DNA of 64,000 nt from Rhinopithecus roxellana. Taxonomy: Eukaryota > Chordata > Mammalia > Primates > Cercopithecidae. Position 1 is the stretch's first letter. Each line of letters starts with the position of its first letter. Of the stretch, positions 34,578 through 47,097 are shown in pieces. The stretch is taken from assembly GCF_007565055.1 (NCBI RefSeq), contig NC_044553.1, forward strand, positions 101,035,858-101,099,857, in the 5' to 3' direction. The position numbers were made by a program, and so were the translations under genes. The notes under the pieces were generated by a model, which was given only the letters and a program-made list of their open reading frames with translations, did not search any database and was not told the DNA's origin.

Positions 34578-34602
34578 GTTTTCATACACACACACACACA
34601 CA
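34578..34602. repeat. short (CA)n microsatellite
   Basis: About nine CA units following TTTTCATA. Confidence 0.85.
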
Positions 34603-34795
34603 GCTCAAGCAAAATGTGCTAAACATTTCTGCTTACAAAGTAAACACAAGTGGTCATCTGGTAATGGAGCCCTCATCACTATCGCACCCAGATTACAACA
34701 GGATACCTCACCCAGACAATGCCTCATCTGCCAGGTGACAGGACTTGGATAGTTCTGTAACAGGTATCTGAATTACAAGAAAAGAAGCTGGAGCA

Positions 34796-34796
34796 A

Positions 34797-34841
<45 letters not shown>

Positions 34842-34866
34842 GGGGTGTGTGTGCGTGTGTGTGTTG
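34796..34866. repeat. (GT)n microsatellite, interrupted
   Basis: A long GT run with early ATGT and late CGGGGT and GC interruptions. Alternating purine-pyrimidine sequence of this length can form Z-DNA; whether it does here is unknown. Confidence 0.95.
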
Positions 34867-36300
34867 CGGAGGGGTGGGTATTGCTGTAGTTGCTACTGTT
34901 TCAATTGAAGAAATTTGAAAAAAAAAATCTATAGGTTAAAAGGAAAGAGCCAAAAAAGCGGGAGAGGCGACTCTGCTGGTGAGGGAGAGGTGTCCAAGGG
35001 AGCAAGAACCTTGAAGACCCCATGTAATAGGATCAGCCTCAGATGGAGCAGAGCAAGCTCCTCCTCTGAGGTGGAAGGAAAGGGCATTAGGAAGCTGTGA
35101 AAGCAGATCAATGTGTGGGCATGGCAGGACAATGGGCAAGTTCTCCCTAGTTGGTCCTTATTTTCTCCAATAAATAAGAGCTGAGGTCACCTGCAGAGGT
35201 TAAAGTGGGAGGAGGAAAGGAAGGGAGCTAGAGGCAAGTGGCCAGTGTTTTAAATAGCTGTTGGGAAGGTCTCAAGAGCTCCAAAGTGCCTCCAACTGCA
35301 ATAAGTCATTTAGATGGTATTCCTGATTTTTCTTCTTGGCAGATTCTTGAAAATTTGCAGCCAATTGGAGATAATTAGTTTTCCAAATAGATCGCACTCT
35401 GGGAGAACCAATATTGCATTCTTTTAATGCAGGCTTTTATAAATAGCAATAAAACATTTTGCCATCTAACCATAAAGAAGAGACCCATATAATGTCCTCC
35501 CTTCATTGAAAAGGGAGATGTTATCTTTTAAAACTATGCTGCAAATATACTTCCCTCCAATATATTGTAATTTCCTACTAAATAACTATATATATATTTT
35601 TTTTTTTTTTGGTGGTGAGATCAGAGGTTAAAAGCTGTTGTTTTTACCAAAAAGATTTTTATTTCTATTTCTATACAATTAACTTTAGTGTTTTTAGGAA
35701 GGGGGTGGTGAGGATCCAAGGTTTTTTTAAGGAAAATAAAACTATGTGAAAATGTAAAAATACAAAATTCAAAAATGTGAATATATATGCCAAAAGCCAA
35801 CCACCTTTCTTATTTTTCTGACTTGACCCTTAGCCAAATTGTATTCCATGTAGTTTGAGCTAATGAATAAAAAGGTCAAAGAGCTAAGGAAAGATAATAC
35901 AAAGAAGCATGCAAACAATTGAGAGAGATGAGGAAAGCATTAGAACAAACCACTTTGCCCATGATATTTATGCTGAAGGCCATATGCAGGCCAGAACTTG
36001 AAATATAGTTGAAAGCTTAAAAGGTACAGTGATAAGAAAACATAGCAGAGGCCAGGAAACAGCTCTTCGGGGGTCTAATCACAAGTGCCTGAGAGGATTA
36101 GAGCTTTAACAAATACAGCACTGCTTTAGAGAAAGTCAAAAGCAAAATGAAAGCACTTGCCTTTAAAAAGGAATCAAAGAACCACTCGATCTCCAAAAAC
36201 AAAAAAGACTTATAATGTGGAAAGAATAGTAACTTTTCAATTAATCAGTTCTTGGAGTCTCTCTAATACTTCCTATTGCATTTTTTCTTTTAGTCATTAT
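34867..36300. other. stretch without recognisable genes or repeats
   Basis: Holds a purine-rich block at 34930-35100 and an AT-rich, non-repetitive block at 35330-35480 that could be conserved non-coding DNA. A TA/T-rich low-complexity patch lies at 35588-35610. No exon-like frame supported. Confidence 0.4.
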
Positions 36301-36307
36301 ATAATTC

Positions 36308-36595
36308 TTTTTTTTTCTTTTTTTTTTTTTTAAAGACAGGGTCTCACTCTGTTGCCTAGGCTGGAGTACAGTGGAGGAATCATGGCTCACTGCAGTCTCA
36401 AACTCCTGAGCCCAACCAATCCACCCACCTCAGCCTCCCGACTAGCTGGGACTGCAGGCATGCACTACCATGCCCACGTAATTTTTCCATTTTTATAGAG
36501 ATGGGGCGCTCACTATGTTGCCCAGGCTGGTCTCGAACTCCTGGACTCAAGCAATCCTCCCACCTCAGCCTCATAAGGTGGTGGGATTACCTGGT
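36308..36595 (-). mobile_element. AluJ-like element, 5' end missing, reversed
   Basis: A T-rich head (36308-36331) leads into 'AAAGACAGGGTCTCACTCTG'. The element stops at 'GTGGTGGGATTACCTGG', short of the normal Alu 5' end. 'CTCACTATGTTGCCCAGGCT' is an old-Alu feature. Confidence 0.9.
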
Positions 36596-36719
36596 CCAAT
36601 TCATTTCATTAAAGCAATGTATATAATGTGAGCCGAGACCATGAAAATATGCGTAAAGTACACATATACATAGGTCGAGGAGATATCAATTTCTTCCCTC
36701 TTTTTTTTCATGTTGTTTC

Positions 36720-37600
36720 TATAGTAGATTGTATTATAGTTCAAAATATGGACTGCCACTTCCTGCGGGAAGATTATACTTTTCCTCACCGCTTTGATGT
36801 CAGTTTTGGCCATGTGACCTGCTCTGTGCAAGAACATGTGAAGTGATATTGGTTTGTGCAGAAAGAATTAGCATAAAAGGTCTGAGTCTGCTTGGCTTAG
36901 AAAGACCTGTGTGCAAGATTGGCCCTCAGCTGGAACTGGGGAGCTTGAATTTCAGGAAGGGTCTCACATTCCCTGATAAGGATGGCTCACACACCTAAAC
37001 TGCTTGTGCAAACAATAAGGCTTATGCTGAACCCATGATCCCTTTCTAGGGGTACAGAATTTGGGTACATGCTAGGCAGAGGATGCCTATTGTGATCATC
37101 CCCCAGTAAAAACTCTAAGCATTGAGTCTGTCTTGTGAACTTCCCCAGTAGATGACGTTTCACACATTGCCATGATTTGGCACTGGAGGAATGAAGCACA
37201 TCCTGTGTAACAGCACTGGATAAGGACTCGGAATCTTGTACCTGTTTTCCTCCAGAAACCTTTGTCCCATGTACCTTTTCCTTTGCTTATTCTACTTTGT
37301 ATCATTTTGCTGTAATACATCATCACTATACAGCTGTGTACTCTGTGTCTTTCTAGCAAATCACGAAGCCTGCCCTTCCAGGAAGTCCTTCATGACTCTT
37401 TCTCCTTGGTATGACAAGTGTCACTACTCTGACTACAGGCTACTCTGCCTTCTGGGTCCCAGAGTGAAGATGACATGACAGAGTCATAGCCAACTTGGAG
37501 TGGTCTAACATAAACAAAAAATAAAGCTCATGGGTTGTAAGCCCCTAAGATTTTGGAGTTTCCATTACCACAGCAAAACCTAGCTTTTTCTGACTGACAC
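36720..37600 (+). mobile_element. probable ERVL-class LTR sequence
   Basis: A block with 'AGCTGGAACTGGGGAGCTTG', 'GATCATCCCCCAGTAAAAAC', 'TTTCACACATTGCCATGATT' and 'ATTTTGCTGTAATACATCAT' has LTR order, with a decayed polyadenylation region. The 37500-37600 part ('CACAGCAAAACCTAGCTTTT') looks like another LTR-type 3' end. Family not fixed. Confidence 0.5.
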
Positions 37601-38178
37601 ATAATTCTGGTGATACATTAACACAGTTCTTTCGTGCTCCCAAAGCCTTTTCTTACATTATTTACTTTGGCCTTCCCAAAACTTTATGAAGTATGGAAAC
37701 CAGATGATATTTATATGCTAGAGACTACATGGACCTTTGTTTCATTCTCTAATATCATGAGACATTAAATAAATAAATCCCTACTCAATCCCTATTCCAT
37801 GGAGGCATGGTTCTATGGAGTTGTCCATTTAAGAAGCAGACGAATAGCAAATAAGTCACTGCAATTTGGAGCATTCAAATTCAAACTACAACTTTTTATT
37901 GTGGTTCCTATTAGTAATGACTGGTTTGAGGTTTCAGTTTTTGTTTCTGGTTTTTTTTTTTCTTTTTTTTTTTTTTTTTCCTGTCCACAGCACCTCAACA
38001 GGTATAAATGTCTTTCCAGACCTCTGGTTGTCCATCAGTTTATACCTGCTCTGGTTGATAATCGATTTCTTTGAGGTGATCTCCTAGGGCTACCAAATTA
38101 GATGTGATTTATGCCACATAACCTACATTTTAAATCATACTGAAATAAACATTGCCTTCAAATTTAGTGAAACTCAAT
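37601..38178. other. mostly unassigned, with poly(T)
   Basis: Possible reversed MIR trace at 37660-37740. A T-rich tract with single C breaks lies at 37951-37980. No gene seen. Confidence 0.4.
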
Positions 38179-38735
38179 GGATTAATTCTCTATTACTATT
38201 AAACAAATCACTCCAAAATTGATTGGCTTAGAACAACAATAAGCATTTACTATCTCACGGAATTTCAGTGGGTTGAGAATTTGGGAACACCTTAGCTGAG
38301 TGGCTAAGGACTCTGGCTCGGGACTTGTCCTCAGTTTGCAGTGAAGACCCCAGTGGCCAAGGCTGCGGTCATCTCCAGGCTTGACTAGAGTGGGAGGAGC
38401 TGCTTTCATGGTGACTGTTTGCATAATTGACAAATTACTGCTGCCTTTTACAAAGAAGCCTCAGTTCCTTGCCACATGTGTTTTGCCATAGGGCTGCCCA
38501 AGTATCCTCATAACGTGACACCTGGCTTTCCCCAGAGCAAGTGATCCAAAAGAAAGATGGAAGCCACAGTACCTTTTTTAACTTCATCTTGGAAATCATA
38601 CACCCCCACTTCTGGCACTAGAATACATGTCACTAGGTCCAGCTTACATACAAGAGAAGAGAAATTAGACTCCACCTTTTGAAAAGAAAAGTGTCAAAGA
38701 ATCTGTGGACATATTTTAAAAACCATCATATCCCT
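38179..38735 (-). mobile_element. MLT1-type MaLR LTR, reversed
   Basis: 'AACAAATCACTCCAAAATTG', 'GGCTTAGAACAACAATAAGC', 'AGTTCCTTGCCACATGTGTT' and 'CCACTTCTGGCACTAGAATA' follow an MLT1 LTR of the D/H/K kind. Subfamily uncertain. Confidence 0.6.
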
Positions 38736-38899
38736 TGTAGGTAATTATTTAATACTATTGTTCACCAATATGTTCAGTGGGGAGCCACTTCTGGGCACTA
38801 CTTAATCCCCTTATGTTTGGATGGGACCATGTGACCAGAACTGGCCAAGAGTTGTGAGTGGACTATTCAATAACTATTTCTAGAAAATTGGCTCTCCAT

Positions 38900-39570
38900 A
38901 TGGAAAAAGACAAAAAGATATTGTTTTATGTCTATTGCAAAAATCCAAATGAATTAAATAAAGAAGAAAAATCAGTAATATGACATTTTTACAAGAAAAC
39001 ATGTAATATTTGATGCCCATGACAAAGGTAGGGATTTCCTAAAGAAGACACAAAAACCATAAACTAGGATATCATTTCACAATCATCAAATTGGCAAACA
39101 AATTAATAAATCTGAGAGCACAAACTCTTAACCAAGTAGCAGCTGCTGGTGTGAATGTAAATTTGTACAAGCATTATGAAGAGTAATAGAACAAAATCCA
39201 GTAAAATCTAAAATGTGAATAGTCTCTGACCAAGAAATTCCACTTCTGCGTTCATGTTCTTTACCTTGGAGAAGCACAAGGGGTACACAAGGTGTACACA
39301 AGGATACACATGCCAGGATGTTCACTGAAGCACTATTTAAAGTAATGATAACCTGGAAATAACTTTACCATCTCTCAAATGTCATTCATACAATGGATTG
39401 CTATACAGCAATTAAAATAAATAAGCTAGATCTGCATTTACCAACATGGATAAATCTTAAAAATCAATAATGAGTGAAAAGGCAATTTGCAGGCTGGCAT
39501 TCATATGATTCCATTTATGTGAATTTTAAAATGTGTGAAACAAAACCATATAGCATTATTGAATAAATAC
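38900..39570 (+). mobile_element. old L1M ORF2/3' fragment
   Basis: 'CCAAGAAATTCCACTTCTGC', 'GATGTTCACTGAAGCACTAT', 'CAATGGATTGCTATACAGC' and 'TGATTCCATTTATGTGAAT' follow the old L1 ORF2 end and 3' UTR. Frame destroyed. Three 11-bp tandem units (ACAAGGGGTAC type) lie at 39276-39307. Confidence 0.75.
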
Positions 39571-41555
39571 GTTTGTTGAAAGATTTTTTTAGCTTGCATG
39601 CATTTCGAAGTTGAGATAACTTCTGGTGAAAAAAGTAGGCAAAAGAATTGGGAGTTGGAAGAAGGGTGGTTTGTTGTATCAGGAATATTTGTTTCTGTTT
39701 TTAAAAAAGAGATCTGAAGTAGATATAACAAAATGTTACCATCTGCTTACTACTGATGATGAATGTTATTGTTATCTTCTGTAATTTTCAGTGTCTTTGG
39801 AGAATTTCATAGTTAGACACTACAACTTGAAGAAAACCACTGAACTAGATGATCTCAATTATTTTTATATGAAAATTTATGGTTCTAATGAGGAGAGGGA
39901 TAATCCCTAAATCATGGTGGGTGATTTGCAAGATTTGGGGCTTTTTAAACTAACATACATTAGCAGCTCCTCTGAGATGAACTCTGTATATGACATGCCA
40001 AAGTCACATATCCAGAGCAGGACTTGCTGATGACTATGGCCCAGAATGGTCTCAGGCCACCCAAAGTTCTTTCTATTTATGACAGGAAAGACAGTGCCAT
40101 TATCTCTGTTCTGGAAAATGTCACCCAAATCATTTGTCTGTGTTCCCTTCAAAAATCCAAAATGGTTTGCACTCTTCTGAGTGTTTTTCTGTTGTTAAAT
40201 TAGATATAATAAAAAGTGTTTTGTTTCAAAGGAGATAAGTTCAAGCTATTTAATTCCCTCTTTCCCACAAAACCAATCCAATCTCATTTAAATTTATTAG
40301 GAATGAAAAATACACACGTATCTCCAACATCCCCTGATTTCCCAAAGAAGGCTTTGGAGAGAGTGGAAAACATGGGAATGATACTTTGATTATCACTGTT
40401 ATTTCCTGGATACAACTGGATTACAAGAAGCTGTGAAGTGGTTTTAGTTCTTAAAAAAAATCCAACAGTTCTATTTTTGCTGACAAGAGAAAGGTCCAAC
40501 TTCCTCTCATAGGAAAGACTTAATCTTGTTATATTTCTAACCACATTTTGGGCAGTACAGCACTAAATAGAACGGATAAGCATCTAATCTTCCAGATGCT
40601 TACCCTGAATAAATCTCCAAACTTTGAAGGTACTGTCTGAGAGCTAATCTTCCCAGCTTTAAGCTTGGGTCAGTCAATGATGAAAAACAAAATGGAAAGT
40701 TGATCCATTTCTCACTTATTTTTCCTACACAATAATATAATACCAACAGCAACACTCATTTAAGCTACAGTGTTTCTGTATTGGGTATGCTTCTGTATGT
40801 GTGAATGAGTTGTGTGTATGTGTGTGTGTGTGTGTACCTTTGTCCAGAAAGACCTTCACCATCCAAGGGCACAGGATTGCTCTCTCAGTAGCACAGATTT
40901 GTAAATCCCTACAGTATGAACTGTGTTTTGGATGTGGGCCAAATAACCAGGGAAGAAATTACTAAATTATGCTAGTTGTAAATTGTCCATTCTAATTGGC
41001 CCAAACATCATGATTATTTTTATAAATCACTTTTTTCTATTTGCCTGCCATTTATTGATTCAAGAACAAATCAATACTTACTAGCTACCACAAACATATT
41101 CTACACCAGGCATTTTACAGTGGTGCCTATAGAATTATAAAACTTGTCATTTCTTGCTTTTAGTATCAATGAAACTTCAGGAAAATTAAGTCACAGAATT
41201 CTTAGTGAAACATATGATTTCAAGTCATAAAACCAGAAAATCTGATCCTAAGTAATACTGGTGGTGGTAACTCTCCATCACTGTAGTCACTGTACTGCCA
41301 GTACCTCAGCAAAATTAGACAGAGTGTGACAACAAGAGGAAATCAAAATGATTTGTAAAGTGAGAATTCGTCACATTTTCAGGGAAAACCACACAGTATT
41401 CTGAAATGAAAGCCATTAGAGGGAAAATGCATTTCATTAGCCTGGTCTTCTAAGGACAGTTAGGTTATAAAACCAATTTGCCTTCTTTTAATCCTTTCCC
41501 TCCATCCTCTGCCATATATCCTTATGTTGTCATGAGTGTTCCACCATTGCCTCAG
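39571..41555. other. stretch without recognisable genes or repeats
   Basis: Nearly 2 kb with no supported gene. A (TG)n tract lies at about 40813-40838. Short minus-strand frames at 39907-40152 and 40284-40544 show no domain. Confidence 0.4.
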
Positions 41556-41559
41556 ATTT

Positions 41560-41708
41560 TTATTTTTATTTTTTTTAGACAGGGTCTCGCTCTGTCACCC
41601 ATGCTGGAGTGCAGTGGAGCAATCATGGCTCACTACAGTCCCAACTTCCCAGGCTCAGGTGATCCTCCTACCTCAGTTTCTCAAAGTGGTAGAATTACAG
41701 ATGAGTGC
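41560..41708 (-). mobile_element. Alu monomer-like fragment with internal deletion
   Basis: A T-rich head, 'TCTCGCTCTGTCACCCATGC' and 'GGCTCACTACAGTCCCAACT' are Alu. The sequence then skips from 'CTACCTCAGTTTCTC' to 'AAAGTGGTAGAATTACAGAT', losing the stretch between. Confidence 0.8.
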
Positions 41709-42449
41709 CTTGGAATATTTTTATGAGAGGAGAGAAAAAGGAAACCCAAAACAACTTGCAGACTCTCATTAGACATGATGGATTATATTTGATCCTTTGC
41801 TTCCTTTCCCTGGGAAATTTCAGTAGAAACTCAAACATCCCCTTACCTCACAAACAAACACACTTTTGTTAAATCACCACAACTTCATGGAATGTATGTC
41901 TTGAGTCTGAGATCCATTTGGGTTGAATTCATATACAGTACTTATGTGATGGGATTGGTTCTCAGACTGTATCCTTTCTTATGACACAAACAGTGGAGGG
42001 TTAAAATTTTATGTGTGTACCTGTATGGATATGCATGCATATGTGTGTATTTATGTACACATGCATGTAGAGAAAGACACATAGAAAAAGAGAGAAACAG
42101 AGAGTGATAGGAAAACAAGAGATAAGAGGAAAAGTAATTTGAACTAAAATAAAACAACAAAAATTTCTTACAAATTAGCATGTTTCAGTTCATGTTTATG
42201 GTAGAAGCTGTGAAGTGAAAAGGGAATGAAAGAGCTGGAAATGATCTTTTTTTGAATAAATGAACTGAACTGAAAAAGAACTGATAGTGCTCCTTAACCA
42301 TGGAAATAATTGTAAAGCTTTCAATAAAAGTTGTGATTATATAAATAAAGAGGTCTAGGAGATAATCTTTGCAAATGATCTGAAAGGACAATGCCACCAA
42401 TGTTTTGGAGGGTCTCAGTATGTTCTCCTCTCATGGTTCAAGGCACTTT
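41709..42449. other. unassigned stretch
   Basis: Contains a purine-rich patch at 42068-42130. No gene or repeat named. Confidence 0.4.
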
Positions 42450-44410
42450 AAGATTATTTTCAGTTTCGATCCATTGCTGGCGATGGGCTGCTCAACTTCA
42501 GCAAAGTCTCAGGATACAAAATTAATGTGCAAAAATCACAAGCATTCTTATACACCAGTAACAGACAAGCAGAGAGCCAAATCAGGAATGAACTTCCATT
42601 CACAATTGCTTCAAAGAGAATAAAATACCTAGGAACCCAACTTACAAGGGATGTCAAGGACCTCTTCAAGGAGAACTACAAACCACTGCTCAGTGAAATC
42701 AAAGAGGACACAAACAAATGGAAGAACATACCATGCTCATGGATAGGAAGAATCAATATCGTGAAAATGGCCATACTGCCCAAGGTTATTTATAGATTCA
42801 ATGCCATCCCCATCAAGCTACCAATGAGTTTCTTCACAGAATTGGAAAAAACTGCTTTAAAGTTCATATGGAACCAAAAAAGAGCCCGCATTGCCAAGAC
42901 AATCCTAAGTCAAAAGGACAAAGCTGGAGGCATCACGCTACCTGACTTCAAACTATACTACAAGGCTACAGTAACCAAAACAGCATGGTACTGGTACCAA
43001 AACAGAGATCTAGACCAATGGAACAGAACAGAGTCCTCAGAAATAATACCACACATCTACAGCCATCTGATCTTTGACAAAACTGAGAGAAACAAGAAAT
43101 GGGGAAAGGATTCCCTATTTAATAAATGGTGCTGGGAAAATTGGCTAGCCATAAGTAGAAAGCTGAAACTGGATCCTTTCCTTACTCCTTATACGAAGAT
43201 TAATTCAAGATGGATTAGACACTTAAATGTTAAACCTAATACCATAAAAACCCTAGAAGAAAATCTAGGTAGTACCATTCAGGACAAAGGCATGGGCAAG
43301 GACTTCATGTCTAAAACACCAAAAGCAACGGCAGCAAAAGCCAAAATTGGCAAATGGGATCTAATGAAACTAAAGAGCTTCTGCACAGCAAAAGAAACTA
43401 CCATCAGAGTGAACAGGCAACCTACAGAATGGGAGAAAATTTTTGCAATCTACTCATCTGACAAAGGGCTAATATCCAGAATCTACAAAGAACTCAAACA
43501 AATATACAAGAAAAAAACAAACAACCCCATCAAAAAGTGGGCAAAGGATATGAACAGACATTTCTCAAAAGAAGACATTCATACAGCCAACAGACACATG
43601 AAAAAATGCTCATCATCACTGGCCATCAGAGAAATGCAAATCAAAACCACAATGAGATACCATCTCACACCAGTTAGAATGGCAATCATTAAAAAATCAG
43701 GAAACAACAGTTGTTGGAGAGGATGTGGAGAAATAGGAACACTTTTACACTGTTGGTGGGATTGTAAACTAGTTCAACCATTATGGAAAACAGTATGGCA
43801 ATTCCTCAAGGATCTAGAACTAGATGTACCATATGACCCAGCCATCCCACTACTGGGTATATACCCAAAGGATTATAAATTATTCTACTACAAAGACACA
43901 TGCACACGTATGTTTATTGCGGCACTATTCACAATAGCAAAGACTTGGAATCAACCCAAATGTCCATCTGTGACAGACTGGATTAAGAAAATGTGGCACA
44001 TATACACCATGGAATATTATGCAGCCATAAAAAAGGATGAGTTTGCGTCCTTTGTAGGGACATGGATGCAGCTGGAAACCATCATTCTTAGCAAACTATC
44101 ACAAGAAGAGAAAACCAAACACCGCATGTTCTCACTCATAGGTGGGAACTGAACAATGAGATCACTTGGACTCGGGAAGGGGAACATCACACACTGGGGC
44201 CTATCATGGGGAGGGGGGAGGGAGGAGGGATTGCATTGGGAGTTATACATGATATAAATGATGAATTGATGGGTGCTGACGAGTTGATGGGTGCAGCACA
44301 CCAACATGGCACAAATATACATATGTAACGAACCTGCACGTTATGCACATGTACCCTAGAACTTAAAGTATAATACAAAAAATTAAAAATAAAAAAAAGA
44401 TTATTTTCAG
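42450..44410 (+). mobile_element. young L1 (L1PA-type), 5'-truncated, with a tiny 5' inversion
   Basis: The 14-bp direct repeat AAGATTATTTTCAG (42450-42463, 44397-44410) frames the insert. L1 sense sequence runs from about 42493 (CAACTTCAGCAAAGTCTC, in ORF2) to a 3' UTR and an A-rich tail. Between the left duplication and 42493 are about 29 bases (42464-42492) that match reversed ORF1 sequence, 'CCATTGCTGGCGATGGGC', the mark of a twin-priming inversion. The 3' UTR has the same extra GATGGGTGCTGACGAG unit as the copy at 80-1962. Confidence 0.94.
42527..44152 (+). pseudogene. L1 ORF2 C-terminal fragment, frame still open
   Basis: The only long open frame in the window: 541 codons from the first ATG, compared with about 1275 for intact L1 ORF2. 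It begins after the reverse-transcriptase catalytic core, so the endonuclease and the active-site residues are absent. It includes the late RT/thumb region and the C-terminal Cys/His motif (CWRGCGEIGTLLHCWWDC, about residues 402-419), then a normal stop. The frame has stayed open because the insert is young, not because of visible selection. It lacks a promoter and is not expected to act in retrotransposition. Confidence 0.9.
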
Positions 44411-44929
44411 AGATACCTGAAGCCATAGAAATGCTTTTTTTTTTTACCCTCATATTAAAACAATAAATAAAGAACACCCCGAATCTGCAGATTAGATGGG
44501 CACACACGTCCTCATGGGAAAATGATAGAGAATGGCTGATACTGTAACACAATTTGGTAATATTATGAGTTTTCAAGCTTGAGAATGCACTTCCTTTCAG
44601 GTTAAAAAGCAAGCTGCCAAGTGGGGAATACAAGCAGACTGGCCTGGGTTTATTAACAGAAACTGTTATGTTTTAGATGATAGGGAAAATATTTTGTATA
44701 TTATGCATGTCTATGTTTATTTTCATGTACATGGAAAATATCGAAGTAATATGCACTATATCCTTTTAGTGATGTTGTAGTGGTAATCTTTGGGAGTCAA
44801 ATGGTGATCTTTTAATTTTGTTTTTGCTTATTTTTGTTTTCTAACTTCTGCAACACATACATTTGGTTTTGTAGTAATAAAGTGTTATTAAAAATAAAAA
44901 TAAAATAGCAAATCATAAAAGATAAATAA
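44411..44929. other. unassigned AT-rich stretch
   Basis: No gene or named repeat recognised. Confidence 0.45.
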
Positions 44930-46772
44930 GCAAAAAGGTAGTGTACACTCTCAAAGAAAGGAAATAAAACATAAGAAAGTTATATGAATAAAATAGTTTA
45001 ACCTTAAATGTGACGGACACCCATGTGTGTTGAGGAGAAAAACAGAATTAAAAAATCCAACAAAATAAGAGATAATTGGATAAGTCATTTTTATATAAGA
45101 GATAGTAAACACTGAATTATTTTGAAAACATATAATGTAGAATAAATTACAGAGTATAATAATACCAGTGTATGAAGTAAAATAAAAAGTTGTACTTTAG
45201 CAAAATTTAGGAAGTGAACTCTGGAAGATAGGAGCAAAAAGAGTGAGATTTTCTCATCTGTCATAAGGAAGAGCCAATAACTTCTATCTAAGGATGATCA
45301 AATAATAGGAACTTGTGGATATTTAAATGTTTGACTATATCCCAGGAAAAGCATAACCATAAAAGTACAGAGAAGCAAAGAAGGGTTGATAATACACCAA
45401 GATTACTGTAGAAAATAATGATACTTATAACAGTAGTAATCATAAGTTTTGGAATATAGCTGAAGCAATAGTTGGTGTGAATTTATTGCATGTTATTTTA
45501 AAAAATTAAAAGTAAGTGAAGAAAATGGAAAAAAGTAAATGCAGAGCGAAGAATATCCTATGAAAAGTATTTTTAAAAGAAATAGAAGTAAAATTTATTT
45601 ATATAAAATAAATTAGGAATAATGAATAGGGGAATAATGATTAGCAAAAAAATGTTGAAAGCTCTCAATATAAATCTGAAATATCTGGATGAGGTCATAA
45701 CACTTTAGAAAAAAAAAATTACTAAAATTGGCCCCAGAAAGATAAAGTTGTACAATTACACTTAAGAATCTGGTCAAGTTCTGATATGAATCTGATAAGA
45801 ACTTACCCTTTAACGAAAAAAGTCCAGAATGTTTTTAAAAATATAAAAGTTGAATATATCTGCAGAAAGGACAGATCATTTCAGTGTTAATTTATATTGT
45901 TCCAGAACTGAACAAGGGAAAGAAAGCCTCCAAGTTCTTTTTTTCAAAGCAGTATAATATTGACACCCAAATTTGACAAACATAACCCATAAAAAAGAAT
46001 ACAGACCCATCTCATTTATAAATAATAATAATGTAAACATTCTAAATAAAATGTAGCAAACCCATTTCGGTAGCACATTTAAAGATCAATAAATCATAAA
46101 CAAATAAGTAGGGTTTGTTCAGAAATAGAAGCATGATCTATGGAAACCAATAACAGAATAGCATTAACATAGTTCACTATAACAAGAAGTAAAGGCAAAA
46201 AGTTATCGTTTCTGTAGATCAAAAAGTATCATTTAGGTAGTAAAATTTTAAAAATCCTGACTAACTCTGGAAAATATGCTCTATTGTTATACATTTAATG
46301 AAGGGAATTTACTAAAGTTGTTGATGGTTAAACATCTTTATGTGACTTTATTCATTAAAGTCAAGAACAAGATTTTTTTAAGCTTTAATCAACACTATTC
46401 AGGAAGTATTGATCACACCAATTATCTAAGAGAAAAAAATAAAAGTTTTAGAGGAAAGAGCAAAATTATCTACATATGATACAGTTGTATGCTTGTGAAT
46501 CTTTAAAATCCTAGGGAATCAGAAAAAAAAAGAAACCGCAAAATAATTCACTCATCTAACTGCTACAAAATTGTGTACTAAAAATCCAGTAGCTTTCCTA
46601 TATAAAAACTATAACCAATTAAAAAATAATATAAGGAAAGATCCTATTTACCAATACCAACACTCACGTACACACAAATACATACATACAACCAAGTAAC
46701 AAACAAGAAATGGTGGGGAAAACAACACCACAATTTCTTAGGAACATGAAAAATATAAATAAATGGAGACAT

Positions 46773-46805
<33 letters not shown>

Positions 46806-47097
46806 CCCCTTATTATTCATTAAGAATACTCAATCGTAAATATTTCCATTTCCTATAAATTAATCTAAATATTTAGTGATATATCATTTAGAATAACAAC
46901 TTTTTGTAAAGACATCAATTATTTTTACAGTTAACTGAAAAAAAGTAAATATGTGATGATAACACCCAGAACATTCTGAAAATGAATAGAAATGTGTATA
47001 GGGGCAGGTAGGAGAGTTTAGAGAGGCCAAGGTGTCCAGACTATGGAATGGTTACAAAGAGTTCAAAAATACATACAAGCAGATACGAGAATTGGTA
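44930..47097 (+). mobile_element. old L1M element, ORF2 part (left of a Tigger insertion)
   Basis: A-rich sense L1 sequence. 'AAACCCATTTCGGTAGCACA' near 46058 and 'AGGAAGTATTGATCACACC' near 46401 follow ORF2 in decayed form, and 'ATCCAGTAGCTTTCCTATAT' near 46585 is the segment before the end of the RT. Includes an (AC)n tract at 46771-46798. The part 44930-45860 is assigned with less certainty. Confidence 0.6.
46771..46804. repeat. (AC)n then (AT)n microsatellite
   Basis: About 13 AC units followed by ATATATAT, in the old L1M. Confidence 0.9.

Noticed and set aside
34796..34866. GT tract as a regulatory Z-DNA element
   Set aside because: Length permits Z-DNA but nothing nearby (promoter, exon, CpG island) supports a regulatory role.
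42527..44152. 541-codon open frame as a host gene
   Set aside because: It is the C-terminal part of L1 ORF2, inside an insert with target-site duplications, a 3' UTR and an A-rich tail.
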